Shown here: positions 10,701 to 21,700 of the stretch, piece after piece
How positions within the stretch are numbered: position 1 is the first letter of the stretch
How the letters are laid out: each line of letters opens with the position of its first letter
NCBI GenBank assembly: GCA_948144175.1
Contig: CANXME010002513.1
Coordinates: forward strand, 120,001-184,000
Length of the DNA: 64,000 nucleotides
Reading direction: 5' to 3'
Origin: Closterium sp. NIES-65
Lineage: Eukaryota > Streptophyta > Zygnematophyceae > Desmidiales > Closteriaceae
Position numbers and translations under genes: made by a program
Notes under the pieces: model-generated
What the model saw: only the letters and a program-made list of their open reading frames with translations
Databases searched by the model: none
Told to the model about the DNA's origin: nothing

Positions 10701-11229
10701 GCCGTCCCACTATCGGCGTGGGCGGCGGGGCGAGCGGCTTGTCGGCTTTAGCTTGCGCCGCGCGCGGCAAGCCGAAGGCTAGGCTGAGTGCGACACACGT
10801 GCCGACGAGGAACGACGGGCCGTATCGTCGCACGCGTGCGGCGAGATGATCGGACACGAGACGTTGGAAGTTGTCGCCATCGTCGCACGGAATGGAGTCA
10901 GCGCGCTCGGCGACGGATACAGGCGACGTCGCAGCTGATTTGGAACCATCTGATTGGCTGGAGGAGCTGAAGAGAGGATATGCTACGTTGTTCAACGACC
11001 GTGCGCGTTCCTGAAAAGTAGGAAACGATGCCTCGTTTGTCGGACCGTTATTAGCTGACGAAGGCGAATGCGATTCGCACGTGCAGCAAAGCCGCACAGA
11101 TCCACCACTGATCGCGGCGGGAACGGCGGTCACGGTGACGGATGGCCGAAGGCGGAGCTGCAGATCTCTCGCGAATAGCGACACGCGCGACGCGGTCCCG
11201 GACGGGGAAGGAGGCGCGAGGAACGCCAT
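7745..11229 (-). CDS. SG1: SLOW GREEN 1-like chloroplast TPR protein, five exons
   Basis: Exons on the minus strand: 11229-10492, 9884-9753, 9290-9144, 8509-8288 and 7837-7745. All junctions are GT-AG and all are phase 0, giving 443 aa. The first 130 residues are a Ser/Arg-rich, acid-poor transit peptide. A hydrophobic stretch (about 140-160) ends in AQA, like a thylakoid or envelope targeting segment. TPR helices follow: ERAVKMLEDFLAKHPRD, EPDDMEWKYIRAQAQE, GDLQAARKGFQDILKVDP and SASDPSDFRPYLCKGLVFS, matching the block order of Arabidopsis SG1, which is needed for early chloroplast development. The Arabidopsis protein is about 316 aa; the excess is N-terminal. The start is the first ATG of the frame. 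Each intron holds decayed copies of neighbouring exon ends (listed separately). Exon limits rest on splice sites and family alignment from memory. Confidence 0.85.
8119..8226 (-). repeat. two decayed copies of the 3' end of SG1 exon 4 in intron 4
   Basis: Segments 8119-8167 and 8175-8226 repeat the exon 4 end (8288-8360), including the CTTGACCAGCATG block on the plus strand, with substitutions and small indels. The outer copy still begins with a GT donor on the minus strand. They lie in the intron downstream of the exon they copy. Confidence 0.75.
8863..9065 (-). repeat. two copies of the 3' end of SG1 exon 3 in intron 3
   Basis: 9006-9065 and 8863-8910 repeat the exon 3 end (9144-9205), sharing the plus-strand block GTGCAGCTGCCCCAGCAGCA and the Gln-rich coding part. 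The second copy retains an AC (GT on minus) donor next to CTGCAG. A shorter trace, CCTGCTGCTGCTTGCC, lies at about 8708-8724. The spacing is about 140 bp, as expected for successive tandem duplications. Confidence 0.8.
9358..9432 (-). repeat. copy of the 5' part of SG1 exon 3 in intron 2
   Basis: This segment repeats 9206-9290 almost base for base (GLATVMRRSGEDSLV coding) but lacks the polypyrimidine tract and AG acceptor that precede the true exon 3 at 9291-9293. It ends in sequence without an acceptor, so I treat it as a pseudo-exon. Confidence 0.8.
9951..10118 (-). repeat. two copies of the 5' end of SG1 exon 2 in intron 1
   Basis: 9951-9990 repeats the first 40 bases of exon 2 (9845-9884), including the acceptor CAG and the codons for PEDMEWRYIRA. 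10081-10118 is a more decayed copy (VEWNYIR). Both are upstream of the functional acceptor, so they could act as decoy 3' splice sites. Confidence 0.75.
10363..10407 (-). repeat. copy of the 3' end of SG1 exon 1 in intron 1
   Basis: 45 bases repeat the exon 1 end at 10492-10536 (FAGGIKILDQLVE in the exon, FAGVIKILDQLVE in the copy). The true donor is GTGAGA and the copy has GTCATC. GT-rich microsatellites at 10313-10345 and 10433-10475 flank the copy. Confidence 0.8.
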
Positions 11230-12228
11230 CACGGATTGGCGAAAAAGAAAGGAATTTACGAACCCGACAACACTCTACGTCCTAAGAATGGGAGAAGTTG
11301 ACTTCCGTTCGCGCGCACCGTCGTCCCTAACGAGGGCACGAAAGCATACAAGGCAGGAGGACTAAATGAGAGGAGAGACGGCAGTGGGTGAATGGATGAC
11401 ATGGCAGCATACTCAGGCAGGGGAGTGAGGTTCTGGGTGTGGGGATAAGCATGGTGAGATGGCGGGAAAATGTTTTTTGTGGGACGCGTCAGCTGCCAGC
11501 AATAACAACTCATGAAGTGACGTCAAACCACATAAAAGTGTTGGTTTGCTGATTGACCAAATCAACCATACGCAGGCTTCCACTGTAAACTTTTTTGTGT
11601 CGAAACAGGCTGTAACGCAGAGTCAAGATGAGCAAGGGCGGGGTGTGGCTGGCGCCCATAAGAACCAATCAGGGAAAGGCGAAGCGGTTCGTCAGAACCA
11701 ATCTCGGCTCTGCAGCATCACCACAACGAGGTCAAGACCGTCAGATGCGGAAACTCCACTAAAGATGCGGAAAAGCACGTGAATTGCTCGCAGAAATCCT
11801 GCGACAGACGCCAGTCGCACACATGGTTGCCGAGCTCCGCACAGTAGCCCCCCGCGAGTAGGCGCAGCGAAGCGCACACCTGACATCCAATCGCCACAGC
11901 TCGCTACGCTGGCTACCATCATCGCAGACATTCGGGCGCTTGGTGGTGGTGGTGGGGCGAAGAAATCAGAAATCTGGCAAGGTTGTTGCCTAGGCGGAGG
12001 AAGGAATGCGCTGAATATTCCCAAATGCCTGAAATGCCAAAAGAACCAGCCTGTTGAATGTGCTCTGAAGCGAAGTAGCCATTCCTGTTTGTGCAAATAC
12101 CCTAAGTCGATTCCTCTGCCTTCGCCATTGCAGGACGCAACGTGCTCTCCTGGAGGCACGTGCACCTCCGGAGGCAGCAGAGTTCAATCATACAAGAAAT
12201 CGCTCACCATTTCAGCTCGTCCCTACTA
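11230..12228. promoter_or_regulatory. divergent intergenic region between SG1-like gene and coiled-coil gene
   Basis: About 1.0 kb separates two start codons pointing away from each other, so both promoters and 5' untranslated regions must lie here. No clear TATA box or repeat could be assigned. The frame on the plus strand continues upstream of 12229 without an ATG. Confidence 0.4.
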
Positions 12229-15190
12229 ATGGCAGCAATTCAAATTAGCAGCGGCGCTGGCGTTGAGAAAGAAGAGAGAACGACGCCGATATGGGACGGC
12301 AACAAGGGCAGCAAACCTGACGAGCCCGAATCCCCCATCAGGGCGTCGGGCCATGATATTGCGGCAGGCTTTATCGCGTCTGGCAAAACAGACGCTGTGA
12401 CTGCGCATTCCGCTGCTGTCTCCAGCGGATGTGGCGCGGAGGCGGCGGCGACCGCTCCGCCCCGACAACCTGCGCTGTCCGCCCAATCGTTCGCGCCGGT
12501 TACCCCAGGCGCAGGCGAAATTTCGACGAAGAGCCGCTCGCGCTTGACTGATAGCGACTGCTCTTCTCGGCCCGCCAATGCGACAAGCACCTTGGCTCCG
12601 CGCGAGGCCGACGCGGAAAAAGGTGAAACTTGCGCCAACGCGGAGGCGCTAGCGGAGAGGAGAAAGTCAGCGCTGAGGGCTGCGGAGGGGCGGAGAAGCT
12701 CCGGGGACGGCGGGGAGACGGAGGAGCGAATGCGCGCGCAACTGGCGGACGCGCGGAAGATGGTGCGCGCGCTGGTGGGGGAACTGGCGGCGAGAGACGT
12801 TGAAGGGGATGATGACGTGGCGTCGGGGGGCGATGACGAGGATGTGGATGATGATGACGAGGATGGGAGAGGCCAAGGGGACGAATTCGATCTGACCAAG
12901 GTAGGGTACCATGCTAGACGATGCGTCTCCCATGCGACACTCCCCCTCTCCCTGCCCGTCTTCACCCCCGTTATCTCCCGCGTGCACGCGCCCTCAGCAT
13001 GCGCCTACTGAAGGTTCTCCCTCCCGCCGCTCATTCATCTTACGCCATTTCCCCGCCCGCACCCACCGACCCCAGGCGCTGCGGCAGGAGCGGCGGGTGG
13101 TGCGGCTGAAGCAGCAGCTGGCGCGCGCGCGGGCGGAGCGGGAATCCCTTGAGGCGGAGATGCGCGCGGAAAGGGCGGAATGGCACGCGAAGGAGGCGGA
13201 AAGCCGCAGGGGGGAGGCGGAAAGCCGCAGGGGGAAGGCGGGCGCGCGCACCAGCGGTACCGTAATGGATCCCCGGGGTGAAACTAATACTACTGGGGAG
13301 GAGGCCGGAGCTAAAAGTGCTGCTGCCGAACCTGCACAGCAGGTTTGCGTCGAGGCCGGAGCTAGAAGCGAGGAGCAGATTACAGCAAGCGAGCAGGCGA
13401 GCAGCGGTGACGGCTGCTGCTGCTGTGGGGGGAGTAAGGCGCTAGAGGAGCTACAGGCGCAGGCGATGGTGGCGCAGGGGGAGGTGTTTCTGGTGCAGGC
13501 TCAGCTGGAGCGCGCGGAGGCGCAGCTGCTGCGCGTGCAGGAGGAGAGGCGGAAGGAGCGGGAGAGGCATAGGGGTGCTCTGAAGCAGTTCGTGCGATTT
13601 GCGATGGAGGATAGGGAGAGGGAGAAGGGGAGAGCTGAGGAGGAGATGGGGAGAGAGAGGAGGGAGATGGAGGGGAGGCGGAGGAAGGAGGTGGGGGGAC
13701 TGGAGGAGGAGGTGGAGAGGTTGAGGAGAGAAGTGGAGAAGGGAAGGGAGAGGGAGAGAGAGAGGGTGCAGGAGGCGTGGGAGAGAGGGCGGAAGGAGGG
13801 GGCAGGTGAGGTGGAGTTTATGAGTAAGGTGATTGGGGAGCGGGAGAGGCGCGTGGGGGAGCTAAGGGCGCGAGTCAGGCAGCTTGAGGAAGAGAAGGGG
13901 GAGGTTGAGAGGGAGAGGAGCGAGTGGGACGCGGAGAGGAGGGAGTGGGAGGCAGAGAGGAGGAGGATGGAGGGGGGGGTGAAGAGCGAGCAGGTGAGGA
14001 GGAGGGCAGTGGAAGCGGCGTTGAGAAGGGTAGAGCGGGAGGTGGTAGAGCTGAGGAAGGCGAAGGGTGCGGTTGAAGGGGAGAGGAGGGCTGTGGTGAG
14101 AGAGGTGCAGAGAGAGGTGGTGAGGGGGAGAGAGAGGGTGGAGGAATTGGGGAGGGAGGTGGAGGGATTGACAGGCGAGGTGGGGGAGTTGAAAGACGAT
14201 GTGGAGGGGTTGAAAGACGATGCGGAGGGGTTGAAAGACGATGCGGAGGGGTTGAAAGACGGGGACGCACGGCAGGCAACAGGGGCGGCGTGTTTTGAGG
14301 AGGCGGACTCTTCTCATAAGGCTGCGTCTGTGTATGTCTGCCGTGTCGCATCGCTGCCGGACGCCATGCCTGCTGCTGCCATCCGCACGGGTGCCGCTGC
14401 TGCTGCTGCTGCCGCTGCTCATGCTCGTGGTGGTGGTTCTGCTCGACATGCTTCCACTGCTGCTGCCAGCGCTGCCGCTGCTGCTACTGGTGCAGTGACC
14501 AGGCGCAGCAGGCACCAAACAGATTCCACACCCATGTGCGCACACCAGTGCTGCTTGCCTTACGCACGTGCCTGTCACACATCGCGGCACCAGGCGTGTG
14601 CTGCTATTCCAGGAGCGGCCAGATCAGGTGTCCCTGTTGAGCCGACTCAAAAGCACCAGGCATGTGCGGCCAGGCCAGGTGCGCCTGCACCAGGTAGCAC
14701 CTGCCTGTATGGAGGCGAGGCAGGTCATTCCCTGGCCAGCAGCAGCCAAGGGTCGGAGGGAGGAGATGGAGGGGCAGCAGTGGGTTGCTGCTCCTGCTGC
14801 CCTGGCGGGGATGGTGCAGCAGTAGCAGGTGAGAGGGCGTTCATCACAAGGGAGGATCTGGGCAGACGCATCAAAAGCAGCAGCATCAGTAACAGCAGCA
14901 GCAGCAGCAGCATCGAGAGCAATGGGGTTTTGCCCCGTCTCATCGCCCTGGATGGCAGTGGGCATGGCAGGAACGATGGGAGAGGGGCAGGTGCGTGTGA
15001 TGCAGAGGGGTGGAGAATGGTATACGGGTACAGAGCACATGAGGGGAAGAAGGCGCAGCATGGGTTGTCTCAAAGGGGAAGCAGGAGTGCAGGAGGAGGC
15101 GAGAAGCAGGGGCAGGAGCAGGAGTGGGAGGAGAGCGGGCACGAGTTTATCTCTCTCCTGGACGGACTTCACCTATCGCTTGAAATCTAA
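12229..15190 (+). CDS. coiled-coil protein with acidic patch, two exons, unknown function
   Basis: Exon 1 is 12229-12900 (224 codons) and exon 2 is 13076-15190; the intron 12901-13075 has GTAGGG and CCCCAG ends and is phase 0, giving 928 aa. Exon 1 is Ala/Ser-rich, then has a helix (EERMRAQLADARKMVRAL) and a strongly acidic run (DDEDVDDDDED). Exon 2 starts with a long coiled coil rich in Arg/Glu (ERRVVRLKQQLARARAE), interrupted by a Cys cluster (GCCCCGG). It then runs for about 280 residues of continuous heptads and ends with four 7-residue repeats GLKDDAE near 14185-14270. The last 300 residues are Ala/Gly/Ser-rich with a poly-Ala run and end HLSLEI. No membrane segment is seen. A scaffold or tether role is possible but not shown. 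The low-complexity tail may hide further introns. Confidence 0.65.
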
Positions 15191-15199
15191 TCTGAGTCA

Positions 15200-15486
15200 C
15201 AACTGACCTTGCTGATCCTCCTATACAGGACCGCTGCTGTGTTGCACTTAAGCACTAACTCCAGTGCATTGTATGCTGTCCTCTCTAGGCTTTATCCTTC
15301 AATGCGTGCTATACTTACAACTCTCTGGTGGTTTAATGCATTCCATGCTTGCCGTTTTTGGAATCCTAGTGCTGACCTTACTGCATGATGATCCGTCTGT
15401 ACAGGACCGATGCTGGGGTGTGTTAAGGGGACTGCAGTGCATTCTATGCTGCCCCCTGTAGGCTTTATCATTGAATGCGTGCTATA
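15200..15486. repeat. two copies of a ~95-bp segment in the 3' flank
   Basis: About 15218-15310 and 15390-15486 share the blocks TACAGGACCG, GCAGTGCATT, ATGCTGCCC/ATGCTGTCC, GTAGGCTTTATC and AATGCGTGCTATA with about 170-bp spacing. They lie between the converging ends of the coiled-coil gene and the TBL gene, so they are probably duplicated 3' untranslated sequence. Confidence 0.65.
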
Positions 15487-15717
15487 CCACTTTGTGGTTC
15501 AATGCATTCCACACTTGGTGCTTTTGCAATTGGTACAACATACGGTAAGGTGCACTCCACTGGACTCAATAAATACACGTGCTCCCAGACATCAGCTGTG
15601 CCTGGCGGGCAGGCGTGCTGCAGCAGACACAGCAATGCTTTGAGTATAATAAGCAGTGTCGGGCAGGCAATGTTCCCGGCAGCACTCGTGTGTCAGTATC
15701 GTGCCCACGCGCGAGCA

Positions 15718-17673
15718 TCACAGAAGGTCCATGAGCATGTTGAACAGCATGCGCACCCATGTATCAGCTGGGCCTGGCAGGCAGTAGTGCAAGCAGTCCA
15801 CCCTCCCATCCTTGAGTATCACATGCCCGTCCGGTCTCAACCCCGTGGCTGTATCCACATCCCAATACACACCTCCATACCGCTCCACCACCCGCCTCGC
15901 CAGCTCGTTCTGCCGCCCAAAATCCCCCCAGTGGTACGGCAGCTGGGCGGCGTCTTGTCTGTATCGGAGCGGCTTGGAGTGGCGCTTGCAGTGTGCGTGG
16001 CCGGGGGGCGTGTTGCGGTAGATGAGGAGGACGTTGGGGGCGACCGTGCGGATGGCAGAGAGGGTGGCGTAGAGCTCTGATACCAACTGCTCGTCCTCTG
16101 TATAGTGGGCCCCGCGATTCAGTACAATCGCAGCAACTCGTTTTTCCGTAGAAGCGCCTTCACCCTCTCCACCATTTCCCCCATCCTGCTCCCCCCCACT
16201 GCTGGTCCCGTTCAGCACATGCAGCCACGGAAAGCCAATCAGCTTCGGCCAAGCCAGGGTGAGGTTCGGAGAGGGGTCCAGGGCGTCACTCCTCACGAAC
16301 GCCACGCTGGCATCCGCGCACGTGTCTTCCACGCACAGCGCGTGGTGCGCGCGTGTCGCTATCTCCCTCCCCCACTGCCTGCAGAACGCAGGCAGGCTGT
16401 CTGTAGGAGCGCAGTTGGGCGGCAGGTTTTGTCGTTTCTGGCTGGACGTGCGGTTGAACCCCATGAACAGTGAGTTGCGCAGGGCAGCAAAGAGCATGCC
16501 ACTGAGCGAGTCGCCCACGATAAGCAGTCGTCGCCCCGCCAGCTTCCTAACCAGCTCCCTGCTATCAAACTCCCGCCATGGCCCACACTTGCTGCTAACG
16601 TTCCATCGGTATTTCAGACTCTCCCGCACTCTCCACTGCCCCGGATCCCCATTTCCGGCCGCCTGGGCTTGAGTAATCCTCGTCCCGCTTTTCTCTTCCG
16701 CCCGTCGTTCCGAACCTGCTGTGGTTCCGTCCCCTGCTGTTATTCCGCCCGCCACCGCTATGCCGTCCGCCAGAGCGATTCCGTCTGCCTCCTCAAACGC
16801 CACCCTACCCCCGCCCTGCGCCACGTGTCCCTCGTCGCACTGGCGCCCGCCGTCCCACTGTGTCGGCAGCGCCCACGGAAGGACACGTGGAGTCGCGTCG
16901 TACCGCCAGCGGCCTCTCGTCGTCAGGCAACGGAGCCGCGAGCGGAAGGCTCTAACGGCTTCTCGCTTCAGCAGCGTGGAGCCAAGAATTTCGTTTGGAA
17001 AGGTAAACTCTAGACGATCCTGGTCTGGAGCCTGGTTCCGAGTTGACTTTGACTCCAGAGTCGTCACCTTGGCTTGCCGTGCTGCTCCCTGGGATTCTGG
17101 GACACCGGCGAATGCGCGACCCCCTGGCTTCTGGTCCTTCGGCGGACCCGGAACCCCTCGGCGGAAGGCGTGATTGGGCGTAATTTCATCCCGACGGGGT
17201 CCTTGAATGCCTGGATTTAGCGGATCACGCGCATTGTTTTCAGGACTCCGAGTCGGATGTTGTCGCCGCGACGTTGATTCGCGTGAAGTTTCGAGACCCG
17301 TCGCCGCCGGAGATGCCAGTGCGGGGTGCGTGGGAGCGGCAACGACGACTGTTTGCTCTGGTTGGACGAGCGAGAGGAAGTCGAAGCGCGGTGGGATCGC
17401 CTGATAGACGGCGATCAGGATAAGTCCAATTGCTGCCGTCAGCAGGAATGTGTGTACTCCAGTGTTGGCGAATTGCCACGCACGAGCGGCGTGAGAGGGC
17501 GTAGACGGAACGGAATCGGATTCGATTTTACTGTTGATCTCAGGATCTGAAGCTCCGCACAATCTCTCCTCGTCGTCCGGAATGACAGGCATTTCGATGC
17601 CGATGTATGGGAAAAAAACACGAATTCCAGAATATAGTACAAATCGGGTGCTGATTGTAGGTTCAGAGCACAT
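15718..17673 (-). CDS. trichome-birefringence-like (TBL/PC-esterase) O-acetyltransferase family protein
   Basis: One exon, 651 aa. A short cytosolic N-terminus is followed by a hydrophobic span at about 73-93 (HTFLLTAAIGLILIAVY), fitting a type II Golgi membrane protein. A Pro/Ser-rich stem of some 150 residues comes next. The TBL domain starts near 250 (RGRWRYDATPRV) and the PC-esterase core has VGDSLSG near 386. The closing D-x-x-H motif is in DCLHYCLPGPADTW near 630. Known TBL proteins O-acetylate wall polysaccharides using the GDS Ser and the DxxH pair. Oddity: the usual GDSLxRN is GDSLSGM here, so the Arg-Asn after the nucleophile is missing. A second ATG at 17592 could be the start. It converges with the coiled-coil gene. 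Confidence 0.82.
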   Translation of the reverse strand: MCSEPTISTRFVLYSGIRVFFPYIGIEMPVIPDDEERLCGASDPEINSKIESDSVPSTPSHAARAWQFANTGVHTFLLTAAIGLILIAVYQAIPPRFDFLSLVQPEQTVVVAAPTHPALASPAATGLETSRESTSRRQHPTRSPENNARDPLNPGIQGPRRDEITPNHAFRRGVPGPPKDQKPGGRAFAGVPESQGAARQAKVTTLESKSTRNQAPDQDRLEFTFPNEILGSTLLKREAVRAFRSRLRCLTTRGRWRYDATPRVLPWALPTQWDGGRQCDEGHVAQGGGRVAFEEADGIALADGIAVAGGITAGDGTTAGSERRAEEKSGTRITQAQAAGNGDPGQWRVRESLKYRWNVSSKCGPWREFDSRELVRKLAGRRLLIVGDSLSGMLFAALRNSLFMGFNRTSSQKRQNLPPNCAPTDSLPAFCRQWGREIATRAHHALCVEDTCADASVAFVRSDALDPSPNLTLAWPKLIGFPWLHVLNGTSSGGEQDGGNGGEGEGASTEKRVAAIVLNRGAHYTEDEQLVSELYATLSAIRTVAPNVLLIYRNTPPGHAHCKRHSKPLRYRQDAAQLPYHWGDFGRQNELARRVVERYGGVYWDVDTATGLRPDGHVILKDGRVDCLHYCLPGPADTWVRMLFNMLMDLL

Positions 17674-18745
17674 ACTTCACACGTCTAAGGCACAACAACA
17701 AAGAGACGTCATGGCGTCGGTAACCCACTCTCGAGAGAGCGTGGGGTTGGAATGAATGGATGGAAGGCCAGGAGAGGAGCAGTGATTGCCATCAAAGGAA
17801 AGCACTGGCTTTGTTCTGCACTGGTAATGGCGGATCGCTTTGATGGATTGATGTGAATCCTCGAGATCAGCTCATGGTTGACGGACGGCGGCGTGTAATG
17901 GCGAATTGAACGGCAGCAAGTTCTGTTCAGGGGATCCAAAGGAACGGATTCCGTCAACTTGCTCGACGCGATGCATCTCTACGGAACCCAGGCGAAGTCA
18001 GTTTGTGTCAGAACAGAACGGAGCGTACAGTAATGACGGAAGGCGGGCGAACAGTGGTTACCAGCTCCCGCGCTTTTCCTGATTCGTGTAGAACTGCGAG
18101 CGTGTATCGGGTGCTGATCGGTATGGACGCGGTAAGAGTAGACGATCGATCGTCAGTCGAGATCGATGTGCGACTTGGTTACCCTATTTACTACACTATA
18201 ATCATACTACAGTGAGCGAATGCGACTGATCACTGATCGCTGGAGATCTGTCAATTTTAAAGGGGTGATCGTTACAACGTCGCGGTCGCCACGTTTCGCC
18301 AATCGACTTGCTCACTCGATTGTGGGGCTCGATATTTGCAGACAATCCTGCGTTTTGCACTTGTACCGCGTCCCAAAAAACCCTCTCTGCTACTGGTAAG
18401 TTTATAACAGAAAACTCCCACTATTATACAGCTCCATACTAAATATCATTCCCATCACTCAAGTGTCCAACGATTATGTTTATCTCCCTACCTTATAGCG
18501 GAATAGTGGATGTTATCAGTAGGGCGATTTTCCTTGTCCCGAGGGCTTGCGAGGCGATGCTAACGAACGATATGATATGCCAGAAGCCATTGCAGTTCCA
18601 AGACGCGGAGCCTGGACGCATTAGTTAGGTTTATGGATTTCGCCTCTTGAAGTTTCCCTCTACTGCTGTGTCCATAGCCGCTATTTCAGCTCGTCACTCC
18701 ACCGCATGACCCTTTTTTATCAGAACCACTGAAAACAGAGCAATC
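17674..18745. promoter_or_regulatory. divergent intergenic region between TBL gene and CTR9
   Basis: About 1.07 kb holds the promoters of two genes transcribed away from each other. No ORF or repeat is convincing. The sequence is AT-richer than the genes, and I could not place a TATA box with confidence. Confidence 0.4.
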
Positions 18746-21700
18746 ATGGCGGCACCAGTGGAGGAGGCCGGCGCTCCGCGCTACATCCTGATTCCGCTGC
18801 ACGGCACAGGCGAGGCGGTGGCGGTGGACGTGGATCGCCTGCCGTCCGATCACGGCGATCTGGTCGACATTCTCAAGGGCGAGCAGGCGCCGCTCGACTG
18901 CTGGCTGCACCTCGCGGTGGGTGCGCAGCGCCGGGTAGAGACAAAAATCTGATTACGCTCAGTACTCACGTGGGTGCACAAAGGTCGGTGCCCTGGGGGT
19001 GGGTGCACACAGGGCGAGGCCTTCCCTGATGCATTGCTAACACCTGTTCTGGCATCCTGGGTTCCATAAATTCGGATGTCCTGAGGTGGAATGACGTGGA
19101 ATAACATGCACTGACACGAACTGAGACGGTCTGACACGTACGGACATGTACTATCACCCAACACCTTTCGTTTGACAGCAACCAGTTCCCCTGGCTGACC
19201 CTCTCCCTTGCGTGCTTTCCATCCTGTGTTGTCAAAACGCGCAACCCCATGCTGTTCTTCTCGCAGAGAGCGTACTTCAAGCAAGGCAACACAGCGGCGT
19301 TCCTAGACATCCTATCAGAAGGCACCTCGCCAGGTACCACCGCCCTTCCACCACACACGCTCTCACGCTAGGCACACATCATGATTAACGTTTGCCGGAA
19401 CGAGCGTTATGTTTGTCACCCATGGCCATCATCCCTCGTCCAGTTCGCGCATCCTGTTTGTAGTGTCCTGGGCGCGCAGCGCACTACACAGGCTGACCGT
19501 GGAGCCGTGCCTATCACATGCTTCTGCTCCAGCACACCCTCCGCTTCCCCCCCCCCCTTTGCTCCGCTTCCCCTTTCCACCAGACGCGGAGAGAGTATAT
19601 GAGACGTCTCGCCACGAGCGCATAGCCATGCTGAACGCATTAGGAGCACACTACACGGGGCTGGGGCGCGTGGCACGGCGGCAGAAGCGAGACGAGGTGC
19701 TGATCAAGGTGGTGGACTTCTATAACAAGGCTGCTCGTATCAGCAGTGAAGCTGTCGCCACGTGGGTGGGGAAAGGTGGGTGCGTGGGAGCAAGGAGGTG
19801 GGGCCAGAGGGACATGCGGGGGCAGAGGGGAAGACGAGGGAAGGGGGAAGGTTGGGGTTAGGTTGGTGGAGGTGGAGGTGCGACGAGGTGCTGATTAAGG
19901 TGTGAAGTTTTCCAACAAGGCTGCACGTTTCAGCAGTGAAGCTGACGCCACGTGGGTGGGGAAGGTGAGGGCACGTGGGGGGCTGGATGGGGGCAGAGGG
20001 ACAGTTGGGGACTGGGAAAGGTGGGAGATGGTGAATGGCGAGGTGCATCAGGCGGAGTAGATGTCCTCCTTTGCCCTCGCTGCCCTTCCTCTCCTCTCCC
20101 CGTCTCTGCTCGTTCCCGTTTCCCCGCAACTCTTTCTTCTCTCCCGTTTCCCTTCCCCCTCTCACTCTCCCCCCCCCTTTTCCCCGTGACAGGGCAGCTG
20201 CAGCTGGTGAAGGGCGAGGTGCATCAGGCGGAGGAGATGTTCTCCCTCGCCCTCGCTGGCGCGCCTGACTATGTGCCTGCTCTGCTAGGCAAGGTACTGC
20301 TTGCTGGGAGAGATACTGCTGGGGAAGGAATTTTGGGGTAGGTACGCGCTGGCGCTGCTGGGGAGGGTGGGTGCTGTTGGGGAAGGTGCCGCTGGGGAAG
20401 GTGTCGCTGGGGAAGGTACTGCTGGGGGAAGAGGGGGGCGCTTCTGCAGAAGGTGGAATTGTTGCGGAGAATTCATTGCTGGTCGCTGTGATGCTGTGAT
20501 TGATGGTGGTACCTTGCTGCCACGTGTCAGTGGCATCTATGTGTGTGTATGCGTTTGTGCATGTGTCACTGTTGTGTGCTGTTCGGTGCTGATGCTCCGG
20601 GCACCGCTCGCTCTGCATGTTGCCCTCTGCGTTATGATGAGTGCAGGCGTGTGTGCTCTTCCACAAGGCCAAGTTCCAAGACGCTCTCAACCTCTACAAG
20701 GTGGGTGGGCCCCTCACTGCACTGCTCTGCATGCTGCCCTCTCCACCATAATGAGTTCACGCTTGTGTGCTGTGCTCTTTCACAAGGCCAAGTTCCAAGG
20801 TGGGTGGGTGGTGCAAGAAAAAATGTTCTTTTTGGGTGCAGTTCTCATCCACTCCGTCCGCTCCTCCGTCGTCAGTACATTCTCCTCCTCCGTCGTCAGT
20901 ACATTCTCCTCCTCCGTCGTCAGTACATTCTCCTCCTCCGTTGTTAGTACATTCTCCTCCTCCGTCGTCGGTACATTCTCCTCTGTCTCCCTCTCTGCAC
21001 TTCCACTCTCTGAGGCAGAAATCTCTCGAAGCATCCTCCTAAGCTTCGTCACTACTTCAACCGACTTGCAGCAACACCCTTGCATGCAGCACCCTTGCAT
21101 GCAACACCCTTGCATGCAACACCCTTGCATGCAACACCCTTGCATGCAACCCCCTTGCGTGCGACCCCCTTAATGTAACAGCGTAACAGTGTAATAGCCT
21201 AACAGCATAACATCGTAACAGCCTAACAGCCTAACAGGCTAACAGGCTAACAACCTAGCAGCCTATCAGCCAAACAGCCAAACAGCGTAACAGCGTAACA
21301 ACTTAAGAGCATAACAGCTAACAGCCTAACAGCGTAACAAAGTAACATCGTGACAGCGTAACAGCCTAACAGCCTAATAGCGTAACAACGTAATAGCCTA
21401 ATGGCCTAACAACGTAACAGCCTAACAGCCTAACAACGTAGCAGCGTAACATCGTAACAGCGTGACAACGTGATAGCGTAACAGCGTAACAGCGTAACAA
21501 CGTAACATCCTAACAACGTGATAGCGTAGCAGCGTAACAGCGTAACAGCATAACAGCGTAACAACCTAACAGCCTAACGGTGTAACAGCCTAACATCCTA
21601 ACAGCCTAACAGCGTAACAGTGTAACAGCGTGACAGCGAAACAGCCTAACAGCCTAACAGCCTAACAGCGTAACCGCCTAACAGCCCAACAGCCTAACAT

